A stretch of DNA of 64,000 nucleotides, taken from Effusibacillus pohliae DSM 22757 (GTDB taxonomy: Bacteria; Bacillota; Bacilli; Tumebacillales; Effusibacillaceae). A program made the position numbers and the translations under genes. The stretch lies in NCBI RefSeq assembly GCF_000376225.1, contig NZ_AQXL01000130.1:1-64000 (forward strand), in the 5' to 3' direction. Below are positions 43,434-51,536 of this stretch, piece after piece. The first letter of the stretch is position 1. Each line of letters starts with the position of its first letter. Below the pieces are notes generated by a model. That model ran no database searches and had not been told where the DNA came from. It worked only from the letters and a program-made list of their open reading frames with translations.

Positions 43434-44654
43434 TTGACTAAAGGCGATATCATCGTCAGCCTGGATATCGGAACATCGAAAATACGGGCGATCATCGGCG
43501 AATACAACGGATCGACGCTGAGCATCATCGGTGTCGGGTCTGCTGACGGTGAAGGGATACGCAAAGGCTCGATCGTTGATATAGATAAGACGGTACAATC
43601 GATCCGCGAAGCGGTTGAACACGCGGAGCGGATGGTCGGAATCCGGATTGTGTCTGCATACATCGGCATTACGGGCAACCATATCGCGTTGCAACCGAGC
43701 CATGGTGTGGTGGCGGTCTCCTCCGCCGACAGGGAAATCGGCGAGGAGGATGTGGAACGGGTGCTGCAGGCGGCCAAGGTGATCGCTGTTCCGCCGGAAC
43801 GCGAAATTATCGGGATGGTGCCAAAACAATACATCGTCGACGGCCTGGATGAAATCAACGATCCGCGCGGCATGATCGGCGTCCGGCTGGAGGTGGAGGG
43901 CTCGATCGTCACTGGTTCCCGCACGGTCATTTCGAACCTCCTGCGCTGTGTGGAAAGGGCGGGCGTGCAGAACGCCGGACTGGTTCTGATGCCATTGGCG
44001 GCAAGTTCGATCGCACTGTCCAGCGACGAGAAAAAACTCGGCGTCGTACTGGTCGATATGGGCGCCGGCCAAACGACCGTCTCCGTTTTTGAGAACGGAG
44101 TGTTGACCGCTTTGTCGGTGCTGCCTGTCGGCGGCGATCATGTCACGAACGACATTGCGATCGGGTTGCGAACGCAGACGGAAGTGGCGGAATCGGTCAA
44201 AATCCGCTTCGGACGTGCGATGGTGGCCGGTTCCTCAGATGAAGTCACGTTTAAGGTGCCGCGCATCGGCAGCAATGTGGACAAGGAATTTTCCCAATCC
44301 GATCTGGCGAGTATTATCGAGCCGCGGATGCAGGAAATTTTTCTGATGGTGCGGCGGGAAATCGAACGGATGGGCTACGTGAAGGAAATCCCCAGCGGCT
44401 ATGTGCTGTCCGGCGGAGTGGCTTGCATGCCGGCTGTCGACAAGTTGGCCGAATTCGAGTTACATGCACCGATCCGGATTGCCGTTCCGGAGCACCTGGG
44501 TGTGCGCGACGCTTCTTTTGTAAACGGGGTCGGGATCATTCAATACGCGATCCGGCACTACATACGGCGCACACATGCGCCAAACGCCACACCTGTCGAA
44601 CGCAAATCCCGATTTATGGATCGCGTGAAAGGCTGGTTCAGCGAATTCGTATAG
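43434..44654 (+). CDS. ftsA: cell division protein FtsA
   Basis: Actin-like membrane anchor of the Z-ring, 406 residues. Seen: VSLDIGTSKIRAIIGE (phosphate 1), VVLVDMGAGQTTVSVFENG (phosphate 2), YVLSGGVACMPAVDKLAE (adenosine motif), and a C-terminal amphipathic helix in FMDRVKGWFSEF. The TTG start at 43434 follows AGGGAGGTG. 120 bp separate it from ftsZ. Confidence 0.95.
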   Translation: MTKGDIIVSLDIGTSKIRAIIGEYNGSTLSIIGVGSADGEGIRKGSIVDIDKTVQSIREAVEHAERMVGIRIVSAYIGITGNHIALQPSHGVVAVSSADREIGEEDVERVLQAAKVIAVPPEREIIGMVPKQYIVDGLDEINDPRGMIGVRLEVEGSIVTGSRTVISNLLRCVERAGVQNAGLVLMPLAASSIALSSDEKKLGVVLVDMGAGQTTVSVFENGVLTALSVLPVGGDHVTNDIAIGLRTQTEVAESVKIRFGRAMVAGSSDEVTFKVPRIGSNVDKEFSQSDLASIIEPRMQEIFLMVRREIERMGYVKEIPSGYVLSGGVACMPAVDKLAEFELHAPIRIAVPEHLGVRDASFVNGVGIIQYAIRHYIRRTHAPNATPVERKSRFMDRVKGWFSEFV

Positions 44655-44774
44655 CGCATGCTAACGCGGCTGAAGTCGCGTGGCAGTCAGGCAGGCGCGA
44701 TTTGGCTCGCCGTTTGGACATGGGAAAGTCGCCGGAATGGGCCGAAATGGTAAGATGATCGAGGAGGAAACTGT

Positions 44775-45845
44775 ATGCTGGAATTTGATCTTGAAATAGA
44801 TTCTCTCGCCCAGATTAAGGTCATCGGATGCGGCGGCGGCGGTTGCAACGCGGTCAATCGAATGATCGAATCGGGCATCAAGGGTGTTGAATTTATCACT
44901 GTCAACACGGACGCACAGGCGCTTCAACTGTCAAAAGCCCACCAGCGTCTGCAGATCGGGGAAAAGCTGACGCGCGGTCTCGGCGCCGGGGCGAATCCGG
45001 AGATCGGCAAAAAAGCGGCGGAAGAGAGTCGCGAACAGATCACCAACGCGCTGCGCGGAGCTGACATGGTGTTCGTCACCGCCGGTATGGGGGGCGGCAC
45101 GGGAACAGGGGCGGCTCCGGTGGTCGCGGAAATCGCCAAGGAACTGGGCGCGCTGACGGTCGGCGTGATCACCAAGCCGTTCACGTTTGAAGGCCGCCGC
45201 CGGATGACGCAAGCGGAACAGGGCATCGCCAACCTGAAAGAAAAGGTTGACACGTTGATCGTAATACCGAATGACCGGCTGCTGGAAATCGTCGATAAAA
45301 ATACGCCGATGCTGGAAGCGTTCCGGGAAGCGGACAATGTGTTGCGGCAGGGCGTATCCGGCATTTCCGACCTGATCGCCGTGCCGGGCCTGATCAACGT
45401 CGATTTTGCCGATGTCAAGACGATTATGACCGAGCGCGGTTCCGCCCTGATGGGGATCGGCATTGCAAGCGGCGAAAACAGGGCGGCGGAAGCGGCGAAA
45501 AAGGCGATCTGTTCCCCGCTTCTGGAAACGTCGATCGACGGGGCGCGCGGTGTGCTGATGCACATAGCGGGCGGTTCCAACCTGTCCCTGTTTGAAGTGA
45601 ACGAGGCTGCCGAAATCGTGTCCTCCGCCGCCGACCCGGAAGTCAACATGATTTTCGGCGCGGTTATCAACGAGAATCTGAAGGACGAGATCGTTGTCAC
45701 CGTGATTGCAACGGGCTTTGAACACAAAGAGCGTCCGATCCCGCAGAGACCCTTAAGCAAGCTGGATATTCGCCCGTTTCAAAGCGCCGGCAGTTCGGAT
45801 GACATCGATGTACCTGCCTTCTTGCGCCGCAACAACGGCAAATAA
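44775..45845 (+). CDS. ftsZ: cell division protein FtsZ
   Basis: Tubulin-like GTPase forming the Z-ring, 356 residues. [15 protein letters not shown], the signature loop GGGTGTG at 106-112, and the T7 loop [11 protein letters not shown] are intact. The C-terminal linker is short and ends in the binding peptide [10 protein letters not shown] for FtsA and other partners. Last gene of the cluster; unlike in B. subtilis the spoIIGA-sigE-sigG genes do not follow within the window. Confidence 0.97.
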   Translation: MLEFDLEIDSLAQIKVIGCGGGGCNAVNRMIESGIKGVEFITVNTDAQALQLSKAHQRLQIGEKLTRGLGAGANPEIGKKAAEESREQITNALRGADMVFVTAGMGGGTGTGAAPVVAEIAKELGALTVGVITKPFTFEGRRRMTQAEQGIANLKEKVDTLIVIPNDRLLEIVDKNTPMLEAFREADNVLRQGVSGISDLIAVPGLINVDFADVKTIMTERGSALMGIGIASGENRAAEAAKKAICSPLLETSIDGARGVLMHIAGGSNLSLFEVNEAAEIVSSAADPEVNMIFGAVINENLKDEIVVTVIATGFEHKERPIPQRPLSKLDIRPFQSAGSSDDIDVPAFLRRNNGK

Positions 45846-45870
45846 CAGTCCAACCAGTAAAAACAAAAGC

Positions 45871-45902
45871 ATCCCGTCTCACTTTTGATTGTGGGACGGG
45901 AT
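45871..45902. terminator. shared terminator between ftsZ and the ABC transporter operon
   Basis: ATCCCGTC (45871-45878) pairs with GACGGGAT (45895-45902). A T-rich tail exists only on the minus strand, so it is strongest for the leftward operon but may also stop ftsZ. Confidence 0.65.
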
Positions 45903-45919
45903 ATGATTCCGGACCGATT

Positions 45920-46825
45920 TTACTCAAAGTGATATTTTTTCAGCATCAGGTTGCCGATATAAGTGATCACTCCGTACAGGACAATCGATAAAATCGCGAG
46001 CAACGCGATACTGGTCATCACCAGATTCATTTGGAAAACCTGGCCTCCGTAAATAATCAGGAATCCGAGTCCGGCCTTTGACGACAGAAATTCTCCCATG
46101 ATCACCCCAACCAGGGTTAAACCGACATTCACCTTCATCGTTGCGACAAAATTTGGGATGCTGGCGGGGAGCACCACCATTCGCAACATCTGCCAGCGCG
46201 TGGCGCCGAAAGATTCCATCAACTTTAACTTCGTCTTGCTGATTTCTTTGAAACCGGACTCCAGCATGATGACAGTGACAATAATGGAAATCGCGATCGC
46301 CATCCCGTAGATTGACAGCCTGTCACCCAGCCAAATGTAGAAAATCGGCCCGAGTGCCACTTTGGGAAGCGCATTTAACACAACCAGATACGGGTCCAGC
46401 ACTTTCGACAAAAACGCGGACCACCATAAAAGAATCGCCAACAAAGTTCCGATGATCATCGACACGCAAAAACCGAGCAACGTTTCCTGACCTGTGATCA
46501 AAGTGTGGTTGAGAATCTTCCCCTTCAACAGGAGATCGCTGAAAGACGATACAATTTGCGAAGGCATGCCGGTGAGCATTGAATCAACCCAATGCAACCT
46601 TGCGGACAATTCCCATCCCGCAAGAAAAACGGCCAAAACAAGTAACCGTGCCATGCGAATCCACAGCAGCCTGCGCTTTTGCTGTTGCAAGTATTGCAGG
46701 TAGGGCGCACTACATTCAGGAAGTTGTTGTGCAGCGGATGCTGCCGTTTTTGCCACATACAGATCGGCGCTTTGAACCGGCTCGAGGTTTGCAGTTTCGA
46801 ACTTCTCGGTATTAAACGCGGACAT
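45920..46825 (-). CDS. ABC transporter permease, NMT1/SsuC type
   Basis: A 301-residue permease of the nitrate/sulfonate/taurine/thiamine-precursor class. About six helices after a hydrophilic N-terminus; the coupling-loop sequence ESFGATRWQMLRMVVLPASIPNFV is diagnostic. The start overlaps the ATPase gene by 14 bp. Last gene of the leftward operon, which is visibly AT-richer than its surroundings. Confidence 0.88.
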   Translation of the reverse strand: MSAFNTEKFETANLEPVQSADLYVAKTAASAAQQLPECSAPYLQYLQQQKRRLLWIRMARLLVLAVFLAGWELSARLHWVDSMLTGMPSQIVSSFSDLLLKGKILNHTLITGQETLLGFCVSMIIGTLLAILLWWSAFLSKVLDPYLVVLNALPKVALGPIFYIWLGDRLSIYGMAIAISIIVTVIMLESGFKEISKTKLKLMESFGATRWQMLRMVVLPASIPNFVATMKVNVGLTLVGVIMGEFLSSKAGLGFLIIYGGQVFQMNLVMTSIALLAILSIVLYGVITYIGNLMLKKYHFE

Positions 46826-47582
46826 TGTCTTCCAATTCCCCCCATATCGTATTGAAATAATCGTTATATTCCGGAGCCTGCCGAGTGAAAAACGGCGACG
46901 GACGTCCCCCGGCAAATTCAATCCGGTGGTCCGCCTTGATCGTGCTTGGCCGGCGGGACATGACGATCACCCGGTCCGCCATCGAGATTGCCTCCGAAAT
47001 GTCATGGGTCACTAAAATAACTGTTTTTCCCTGCTCCCTCAAAATGCTTGATATTTCATCCGCCAATGCCAGGCGGGTCTGGTAATCAAGCGCGGAGAAC
47101 GGTTCGTCGAGCAGAAGGATATCCGGTTGAACGACTAATGTTCGAATCAGTGCCACCCGCTGGCGCATCCCCCCGGAAAGTTGTTTCGGGCTATGGTGGG
47201 CAAATCCGCCAAGCCCGTACCGATTCAACAACTCCAATGCCCGCTCTGTCGCTTCCTTTCGGTCCATGCCGCGGATTTCCGCCCCGACCAATAAGTTATG
47301 CAAAACATCCCGCCATTCAAAAAGGTGGTCGTGCTGCAACATATACCCGATGCGTTTCGACGGTTCCTTAACACGCTCCCCGAATAAGCGCACTTCCCCT
47401 TCTGTTGGCTGGATTAATCCAGAGATCAGGGAAAGCAGCGTGCTCTTCCCACAACCACTGGGGCCCACAATGCTGATAAATTCTCCCTCTTCAATCGAAA
47501 GGTTAATATTCCGCAGCGCTTCCGTTTCCTCTTTCATCGTAAAATACCGCAATGAGACTTCGCGCAGTTCAATTTGAGCCAT
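46812..47582 (-). CDS. ABC transporter ATP-binding protein, NMT1/SsuB type
   Basis: A 256-residue ATPase with Walker A GPSGCGKST, Q-loop MLQHDHLFEW, signature LSGGMRQRVAL, Walker B ILLLDEPFSALD and the switch His in LVTHDISEA. It powers the adjacent permease and takes substrate from the lipoprotein encoded just upstream. Confidence 0.92.
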   Translation of the reverse strand: MAQIELREVSLRYFTMKEETEALRNINLSIEEGEFISIVGPSGCGKSTLLSLISGLIQPTEGEVRLFGERVKEPSKRIGYMLQHDHLFEWRDVLHNLLVGAEIRGMDRKEATERALELLNRYGLGGFAHHSPKQLSGGMRQRVALIRTLVVQPDILLLDEPFSALDYQTRLALADEISSILREQGKTVILVTHDISEAISMADRVIVMSRRPSTIKADHRIEFAGGRPSPFFTRQAPEYNDYFNTIWGELEDNVRV

Positions 47583-47651
47583 GAAACTCCTCCCTCTAAG
47601 CTACTTTGCCGCTCTTCATAACTCTCTTGCTTTCTACTCTTTCCCGTGTCA

Positions 47652-48701
47652 TTACTTGCCGCTCTTCCCTGCTTTTTCTGCGAACGTTGTGTCCACCACG
47701 TCTTCATACTTGACTTTTTGCTCCGGCTTTAAGGTGCCTGATTCAATCAAAACGTTTTGCAGAATGTTGAGTTGATCCTTTGTCATCACGGGAGTGGCGG
47801 GCCACGTATTCAACTTTTTATAGCGTTCGATCGACTTGGCGATCAGCTCTTTCGACGATCCTTCAAAATAGGGTGCAATAACCGCAGCCGCCTCATCGGA
47901 ACTGTGGCTGTTGATCCATTGCGTTGCTTTGTAAACCGCGTTGGTCCACGCCTGAATCACGTCTGGATGCTTTGCGATGTAATCGGTCGTGGCCACATAG
48001 GAAGTTTCCGGGAACGTGCCCATCGCTTCCCCCATTGATGCAACGAGATATGCCTTTCCCGATTGCTCCAGCATGGACGCGACCGGTTCAAAAACTTGAA
48101 TAAAATCGCCTTTCCCGCTTTCAAACGCCCCGACCATGGCTGGTGCCGCGATATTCGTAATCACCTCCGCGTTCACGTTATTCTTCTTTAAAACATTCGC
48201 CAGCACCATCTGGGGAGCGCTTCCGGGTCTCCAGCCGACGACCGATTTGCCGCTCACGTCACTCCATTTGAAATTGTCGATTTTTTTGCGCGACAAGAGA
48301 AACGATCCGTCAGTGCCCGTCAGTTGATAAAAGACTTTGACCTTTTTTTCTCCGTTTTGGTTGAAAACATAAATCGACGTTTCGGGTCCGACCAGTGAAA
48401 TGTCGGCGGTTCCTGCCAACAAGGCGGCCGTTCCTTTATCCGACCCTTGCGATGTCACCATATCGACCTGAATACCTTCTTCTTTAAAAAATCCTTTCTC
48501 GATTGCGACATAATGCGGAGCGTAGAAGAGGGAACGGATGACCTCGGAGAACCGGACGGTTTGAATGTTCTTGGACGGATCCGTCTTGGAACTGTCCTGC
48601 ATGTTGGAAGTAGATGATGTTGAACCCCCGCAACCGGTTAACGAAAAGGCTAATAAGGAAGCAATTGTGAACATGGAAACGAAAAATTGATTCTTTTTCA
48701 T
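47652..48701 (-). CDS. ABC transporter substrate-binding lipoprotein, NMT1/SsuA type
   Basis: A 349-residue lipoprotein: signal peptide with lipobox LTGC, then FSEVIRSLFYAPHYVAIEKGFFKEEG, which is the typical start of this family. Substrates of such proteins include nitrate, alkanesulfonates, taurine and HMP-type pyrimidines; nothing in the sequence decides between them. The start at 48699-48701 follows GGAGGGACAG. Confidence 0.88.
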   Translation of the reverse strand: MKKNQFFVSMFTIASLLAFSLTGCGGSTSSTSNMQDSSKTDPSKNIQTVRFSEVIRSLFYAPHYVAIEKGFFKEEGIQVDMVTSQGSDKGTAALLAGTADISLVGPETSIYVFNQNGEKKVKVFYQLTGTDGSFLLSRKKIDNFKWSDVSGKSVVGWRPGSAPQMVLANVLKKNNVNAEVITNIAAPAMVGAFESGKGDFIQVFEPVASMLEQSGKAYLVASMGEAMGTFPETSYVATTDYIAKHPDVIQAWTNAVYKATQWINSHSSDEAAAVIAPYFEGSSKELIAKSIERYKKLNTWPATPVMTKDQLNILQNVLIESGTLKPEQKVKYEDVVDTTFAEKAGKSGK

Positions 48702-48722
48702 AGTTAACTGTCCCTCCATTTC

Positions 48723-49808
48723 TCATTTTAACCAGAGCAAATTGGATTTGATCTCATCCCCGCCGAGGCGAACCGGATCTTTCATCCCGGCGGGAATTAA
48801 GTAACCTAATGCGATTTCCTGCCCGTAAACCTGAATTTCCTGATGCCCCATTTGTTGCAGCGGGGTGGCAGTAACCCGTTCACGCAGTACATAGACATCC
48901 AATCCGGGCAATAAATAATCGAGTGCGTATGCCAAGGGCATTCCGTTTTCAAGGATCTCGACAGAATGCGGATTGCCTACGATGAATGTCAAGCCAAGAC
49001 GTTTCGCTTCTTGAACGAGCGGATGAGTCGAGCGGACGCGGCTGATGCTTGCGATCAACGTGTCTGTCTCGGGATACAAGGAAAGAGCATGGTACAGGTG
49101 TTCCGTATTAAACCCGGTGTGCGGAAAGAAGTGCAAGATATTTTTAACCGGACTGTCCAAGTCTCCGTTGAGCAACAATGCGGAATTGGCGACGGTTGTC
49201 TCTTCGATGCAATCGGCGGAACGCACTTCCCGCTCCGACAAGAGCAGCGCTCTTTCGATGTTGCGCCCGATAAAATGATCCAGACGGCGAATGATGTCTC
49301 CGGCCGTCTTGATCTCATCGAGCGCCTTTCCTACATGCAAAACATTCCCGTGAATGCCTCCGAAACAAGTATCCGTTTTCTGCACTCTGTGGCCGTGAAT
49401 AAAAGTGATTCCCGGGTGCAGCCCGTGAAATGCCTCATGCAGTTCAATAATCGCTATGTCATAGAGGGGCAGATAATTGGTAAACGGCACTCCGCCCGAG
49501 TTGGCTGCTTCCGCAACCGGATGATGTACAACCAAAAGCTCTATGCCCATCGCGGAAGCAAGTTCAATCACCGATTCGGTCATGGTCATGACAACGCCAA
49601 GCTTGGTGATTGTTTTCTCCATGTTGCCAAAAACCAGTCCCGGTATTTCGATCACGCTTTTCCCAGGGATATGGGAAGTTTTGGTGACCACATAAGGATT
49701 GCTGTTCTCCGAAATCTCCCGCCAGTTCATGACGACCCGTCCGCGCGTGATGATATTAAGCGCTTCTAACACGGAAGAAACTTTGTACTTGGATGACGCA
49801 GTATGCAT
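48723..49808 (-). CDS. Nif3-like (GTP cyclohydrolase I type 2 fold) protein
   Basis: A 361-residue protein resembling the Nif3/YbgI dinuclear-metal family: GIELLVVHHPVAEAA carries a metal-type HHP motif (H95, H96), and the C-terminal half has GNPHSVEILENG, similar in place to the second family motif. The function of Nif3 proteins is unsettled; it is unusual for one to be bound into an ABC uptake operon, only 21 bp before the lipoprotein gene. It may act on the imported compound. AAAGGGGAG precedes the ATG. Confidence 0.65.
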   Translation of the reverse strand: MHTASSKYKVSSVLEALNIITRGRVVMNWREISENSNPYVVTKTSHIPGKSVIEIPGLVFGNMEKTITKLGVVMTMTESVIELASAMGIELLVVHHPVAEAANSGGVPFTNYLPLYDIAIIELHEAFHGLHPGITFIHGHRVQKTDTCFGGIHGNVLHVGKALDEIKTAGDIIRRLDHFIGRNIERALLLSEREVRSADCIEETTVANSALLLNGDLDSPVKNILHFFPHTGFNTEHLYHALSLYPETDTLIASISRVRSTHPLVQEAKRLGLTFIVGNPHSVEILENGMPLAYALDYLLPGLDVYVLRERVTATPLQQMGHQEIQVYGQEIALGYLIPAGMKDPVRLGGDEIKSNLLWLK

Positions 49809-49846
49809 GCAGACTCCCCTTTCAAGCTTTCAAGATTGCTGTTTAT

Positions 49847-49937
49847 AAAAAAACCGCCTACCATGCATACCTCAAGCCGTACCCGGCTTAGGAAGTAGTC
49901 ATGATAAGCGGTTCTAAAGCCTCTTGGTGAGGTCTTT
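49847..49937 (-). terminator. tandem hairpins with T-run before the Nif3-like gene
   Basis: Reading leftward, a short CCTC/GAGG hairpin (49937-49916) is followed by a long imperfect hairpin with AACCGC/GCGGTT at its foot and AAGCCG/CGGCTT at its tip (49913-49852), then seven T. It can end the DUF2294-like transcript or act as an attenuator for the downstream transporter genes. Confidence 0.6.
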
Positions 49938-49951
49938 ATCACCTGCTCATG

Positions 49952-50326
49952 TTACTCTTCAAGCGAATCCTCAAAAATTACGACCGTCGCTGCCATCTCG
50001 CTGCGGGGATCATAATCCTTCAGGACCGTTTTAATCGGAACACCCACGATCTCTTCAATTCTGTTTGCTAGCTGCCATTTGTTCAGTTCAATTAAGGAAC
50101 TGTCCACCATACGGGTTAGCGTTCGTTGGGAATCATCCAACACTTTCAAGGCCGGAATCCGTTTATGTACCGCACAGATGAGAATCTTGTCTCCTAGAAA
50201 CTCGATCCGTTGCGAACTGACCCCAATGGCGTACATTTCCTGATTGATTGAATTGTATGCCTTTATAATTTCCTGCTTTAGAACGTTAAAAGGTACTCTC
50301 ACCTTCACTGGTTTAATCTTCCTCAC
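49952..50326 (-). CDS. DUF2294-like small protein
   Basis: About 124 residues. The pattern of a mid-protein beta segment (RIEFLGDKILICAVHK), then RTLTRMVDSSLIELNK, then IEEIVGVPIKTVLKDYDPRSEMAATVVIFED resembles DUF2294, a family of unknown role in Bacilli. The start is uncertain: GTG 50326, or a GTG six codons later that follows AGGAAG. Directly downstream of the SigA promoter at 50397-50425. Confidence 0.6.
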   Translation of the reverse strand: MRKIKPVKVRVPFNVLKQEIIKAYNSINQEMYAIGVSSQRIEFLGDKILICAVHKRIPALKVLDDSQRTLTRMVDSSLIELNKWQLANRIEEIVGVPIKTVLKDYDPRSEMAATVVIFEDSLEE

Positions 50327-50396
50327 AATCTGGCCCGAGGGAAATTTGGTATTCTCTGATTCGAATGTTGAAAGTTAGAAAGATCTATTGTCTATT

Positions 50397-50425
50397 ATAC
50401 TAGGCCGAGTAAACTGAATTGTCAA
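50397..50425 (-). promoter_or_regulatory. SigA promoter for the leftward DUF2294/Nif3/ABC unit
   Basis: On the minus strand a perfect TTGACA, 17 bp, then TAGTAT. The start codon of the DUF2294-like gene is about 65 bp downstream. Confidence 0.7.
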
Positions 50426-50510
50426 GTAAGTCTAAAAATATCCCGATTGGTATCGGATGTTTGATGGTCCATACCTGTATCGTATCTTCTTTATTCAAAA
50501 TGGTCCATAT

Positions 50511-50540
50511 TTTACGTTAGGAAACCTAACATGTTACAAT
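50511..50540 (+). promoter_or_regulatory. promoter with metalloregulator-like operator
   Basis: TTTACG, 18 bp, then TACAAT (50535-50540). Between the boxes lies the palindrome GTTAGG-AAA-CCTAAC (50516-50530), similar to DtxR/MntR family sites. Repression by a metal-bound regulator is plausible. Confidence 0.5.
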
Positions 50541-50549
50541 AGGCTGGAG

Positions 50550-50675
50550 ATGAAAGACATTGAGAGCCTGGTGGTGAATACCAAGGGCATCAAGAATGTA
50601 CGTAGGGTTAAAGGTCACCAAGGAAGCGACCGCATAGTACAAAAGGGATCAAGAGATCATATTACCAATCCCTAA
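50550..50675 (+). pseudogene. possible remnant of a cation-efflux (CDF) gene
   Basis: A 41-residue ORF starting MKDIESLVVNTKGIKNVRRV after a CTGGAG site. The pattern (D/E)IxxxVxxTxGIKxVxxVxGHQGSD resembles the C-terminal cytoplasmic domain of cation diffusion facilitators, but the six helices of that family are absent. Either a truncated relic still attached to its operator and promoter, or an unrelated small gene. The stretch from 50676 to 50846 holds only a CCAAGT/ACTTGG hairpin and a T-run near 50712. Confidence 0.35.
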
Positions 50676-50846
50676 TTACCAAGTATCGGACTTGGAGTGA
50701 CTTAATAGTGTCTTTTTTTATGGGAGGCCGGAAGTATTATTTTTGGGATAGAATAAAGCAGGAGACCGCATTTGTCTGTCGAACCAGTAGAAAAGACTGG
50801 AAATATCAACGTGCAAGCGGGAATCTCGCCGACGAGAGGAGCCGGA

Positions 50847-51524
50847 ATGTTGGAAAAAGACCGTCACAATCAATGGGATCCGGAAGAATTGAGTCCGATC
50901 AGGGATAAAGTATACCAGTATATCAAACAGGCGATTCTGAACGGCGAATTGAAAGCGGGCGAGCGAATCGTCGAACGGGAGTTGGCCGACAAGCTGAATA
51001 TCAGCCGCACGCCAATCCGGGAAGCGTTGTTTCGATTGGAGTCGCAAGGATTCGTAAAAACGCTTCCCCGCAAAGGAGTCGTCGTGTCCCAACTTTCGCC
51101 TGACGAGGTGGTGGAACTATTCACCATCATGTCCGCCCTGGGGGGATTGGCTGTCAAACTGGCAGCCCAGAAAATCGACCCGGAACACCGCTTCCAGCTG
51201 GATCTGATGATCGCTGAGATCGACAATGTGTTGGCAGGGCAGGAGACGGGCAAAGACCTGAACCAGTTTCACTTGGAGATCGCCGACACCATCTACAAAT
51301 CGGCAAAAAGCCCGAAACTGTACGAAATGGTCAGCAGCCTGTACGAGTATATCCGGGCGTTCGCCCATCTCAGCCATGAACAGCCGGGCCGCAGACAGCA
51401 AGCGCTGCGGGAACACCGCGATATCGCGCTGGCGGTGCGCAACGGGGAAGCGGAACTGGCCGAGAATCTGATGAAGATCCATATCGAAAACTCGAAAAAA
51501 GCATATCTGGCATCGTTACAATAG
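50847..51524 (+). CDS. GntR family regulator, FadR/FCD type (paralogue 1)
   Basis: A 225-residue repressor or activator: winged helix (about 17-80; VERELADKLNISRTPIREALFRLE) and a C-terminal FCD ligand domain (about 90-220) with conserved Asp/His residues likely to bind a metal (HLEIADTIY, EHRDIALAV). Very similar to the regulator at 59817, which also supports ATG 50847 over a TTG at 50772. It converges with the permease gene, 12 bp between stops. Confidence 0.88.
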   Translation: MLEKDRHNQWDPEELSPIRDKVYQYIKQAILNGELKAGERIVERELADKLNISRTPIREALFRLESQGFVKTLPRKGVVVSQLSPDEVVELFTIMSALGGLAVKLAAQKIDPEHRFQLDLMIAEIDNVLAGQETGKDLNQFHLEIADTIYKSAKSPKLYEMVSSLYEYIRAFAHLSHEQPGRRQQALREHRDIALAVRNGEAELAENLMKIHIENSKKAYLASLQ

Positions 51525-51536
51525 TCGGAAGGTGCG

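Noticed and set aside
49809-49951. Known riboswitch (TPP or guanidine) before the Nif3-like gene
   Set aside because: None of the conserved core motifs of these classes is present; only hairpins and a T-run are seen.
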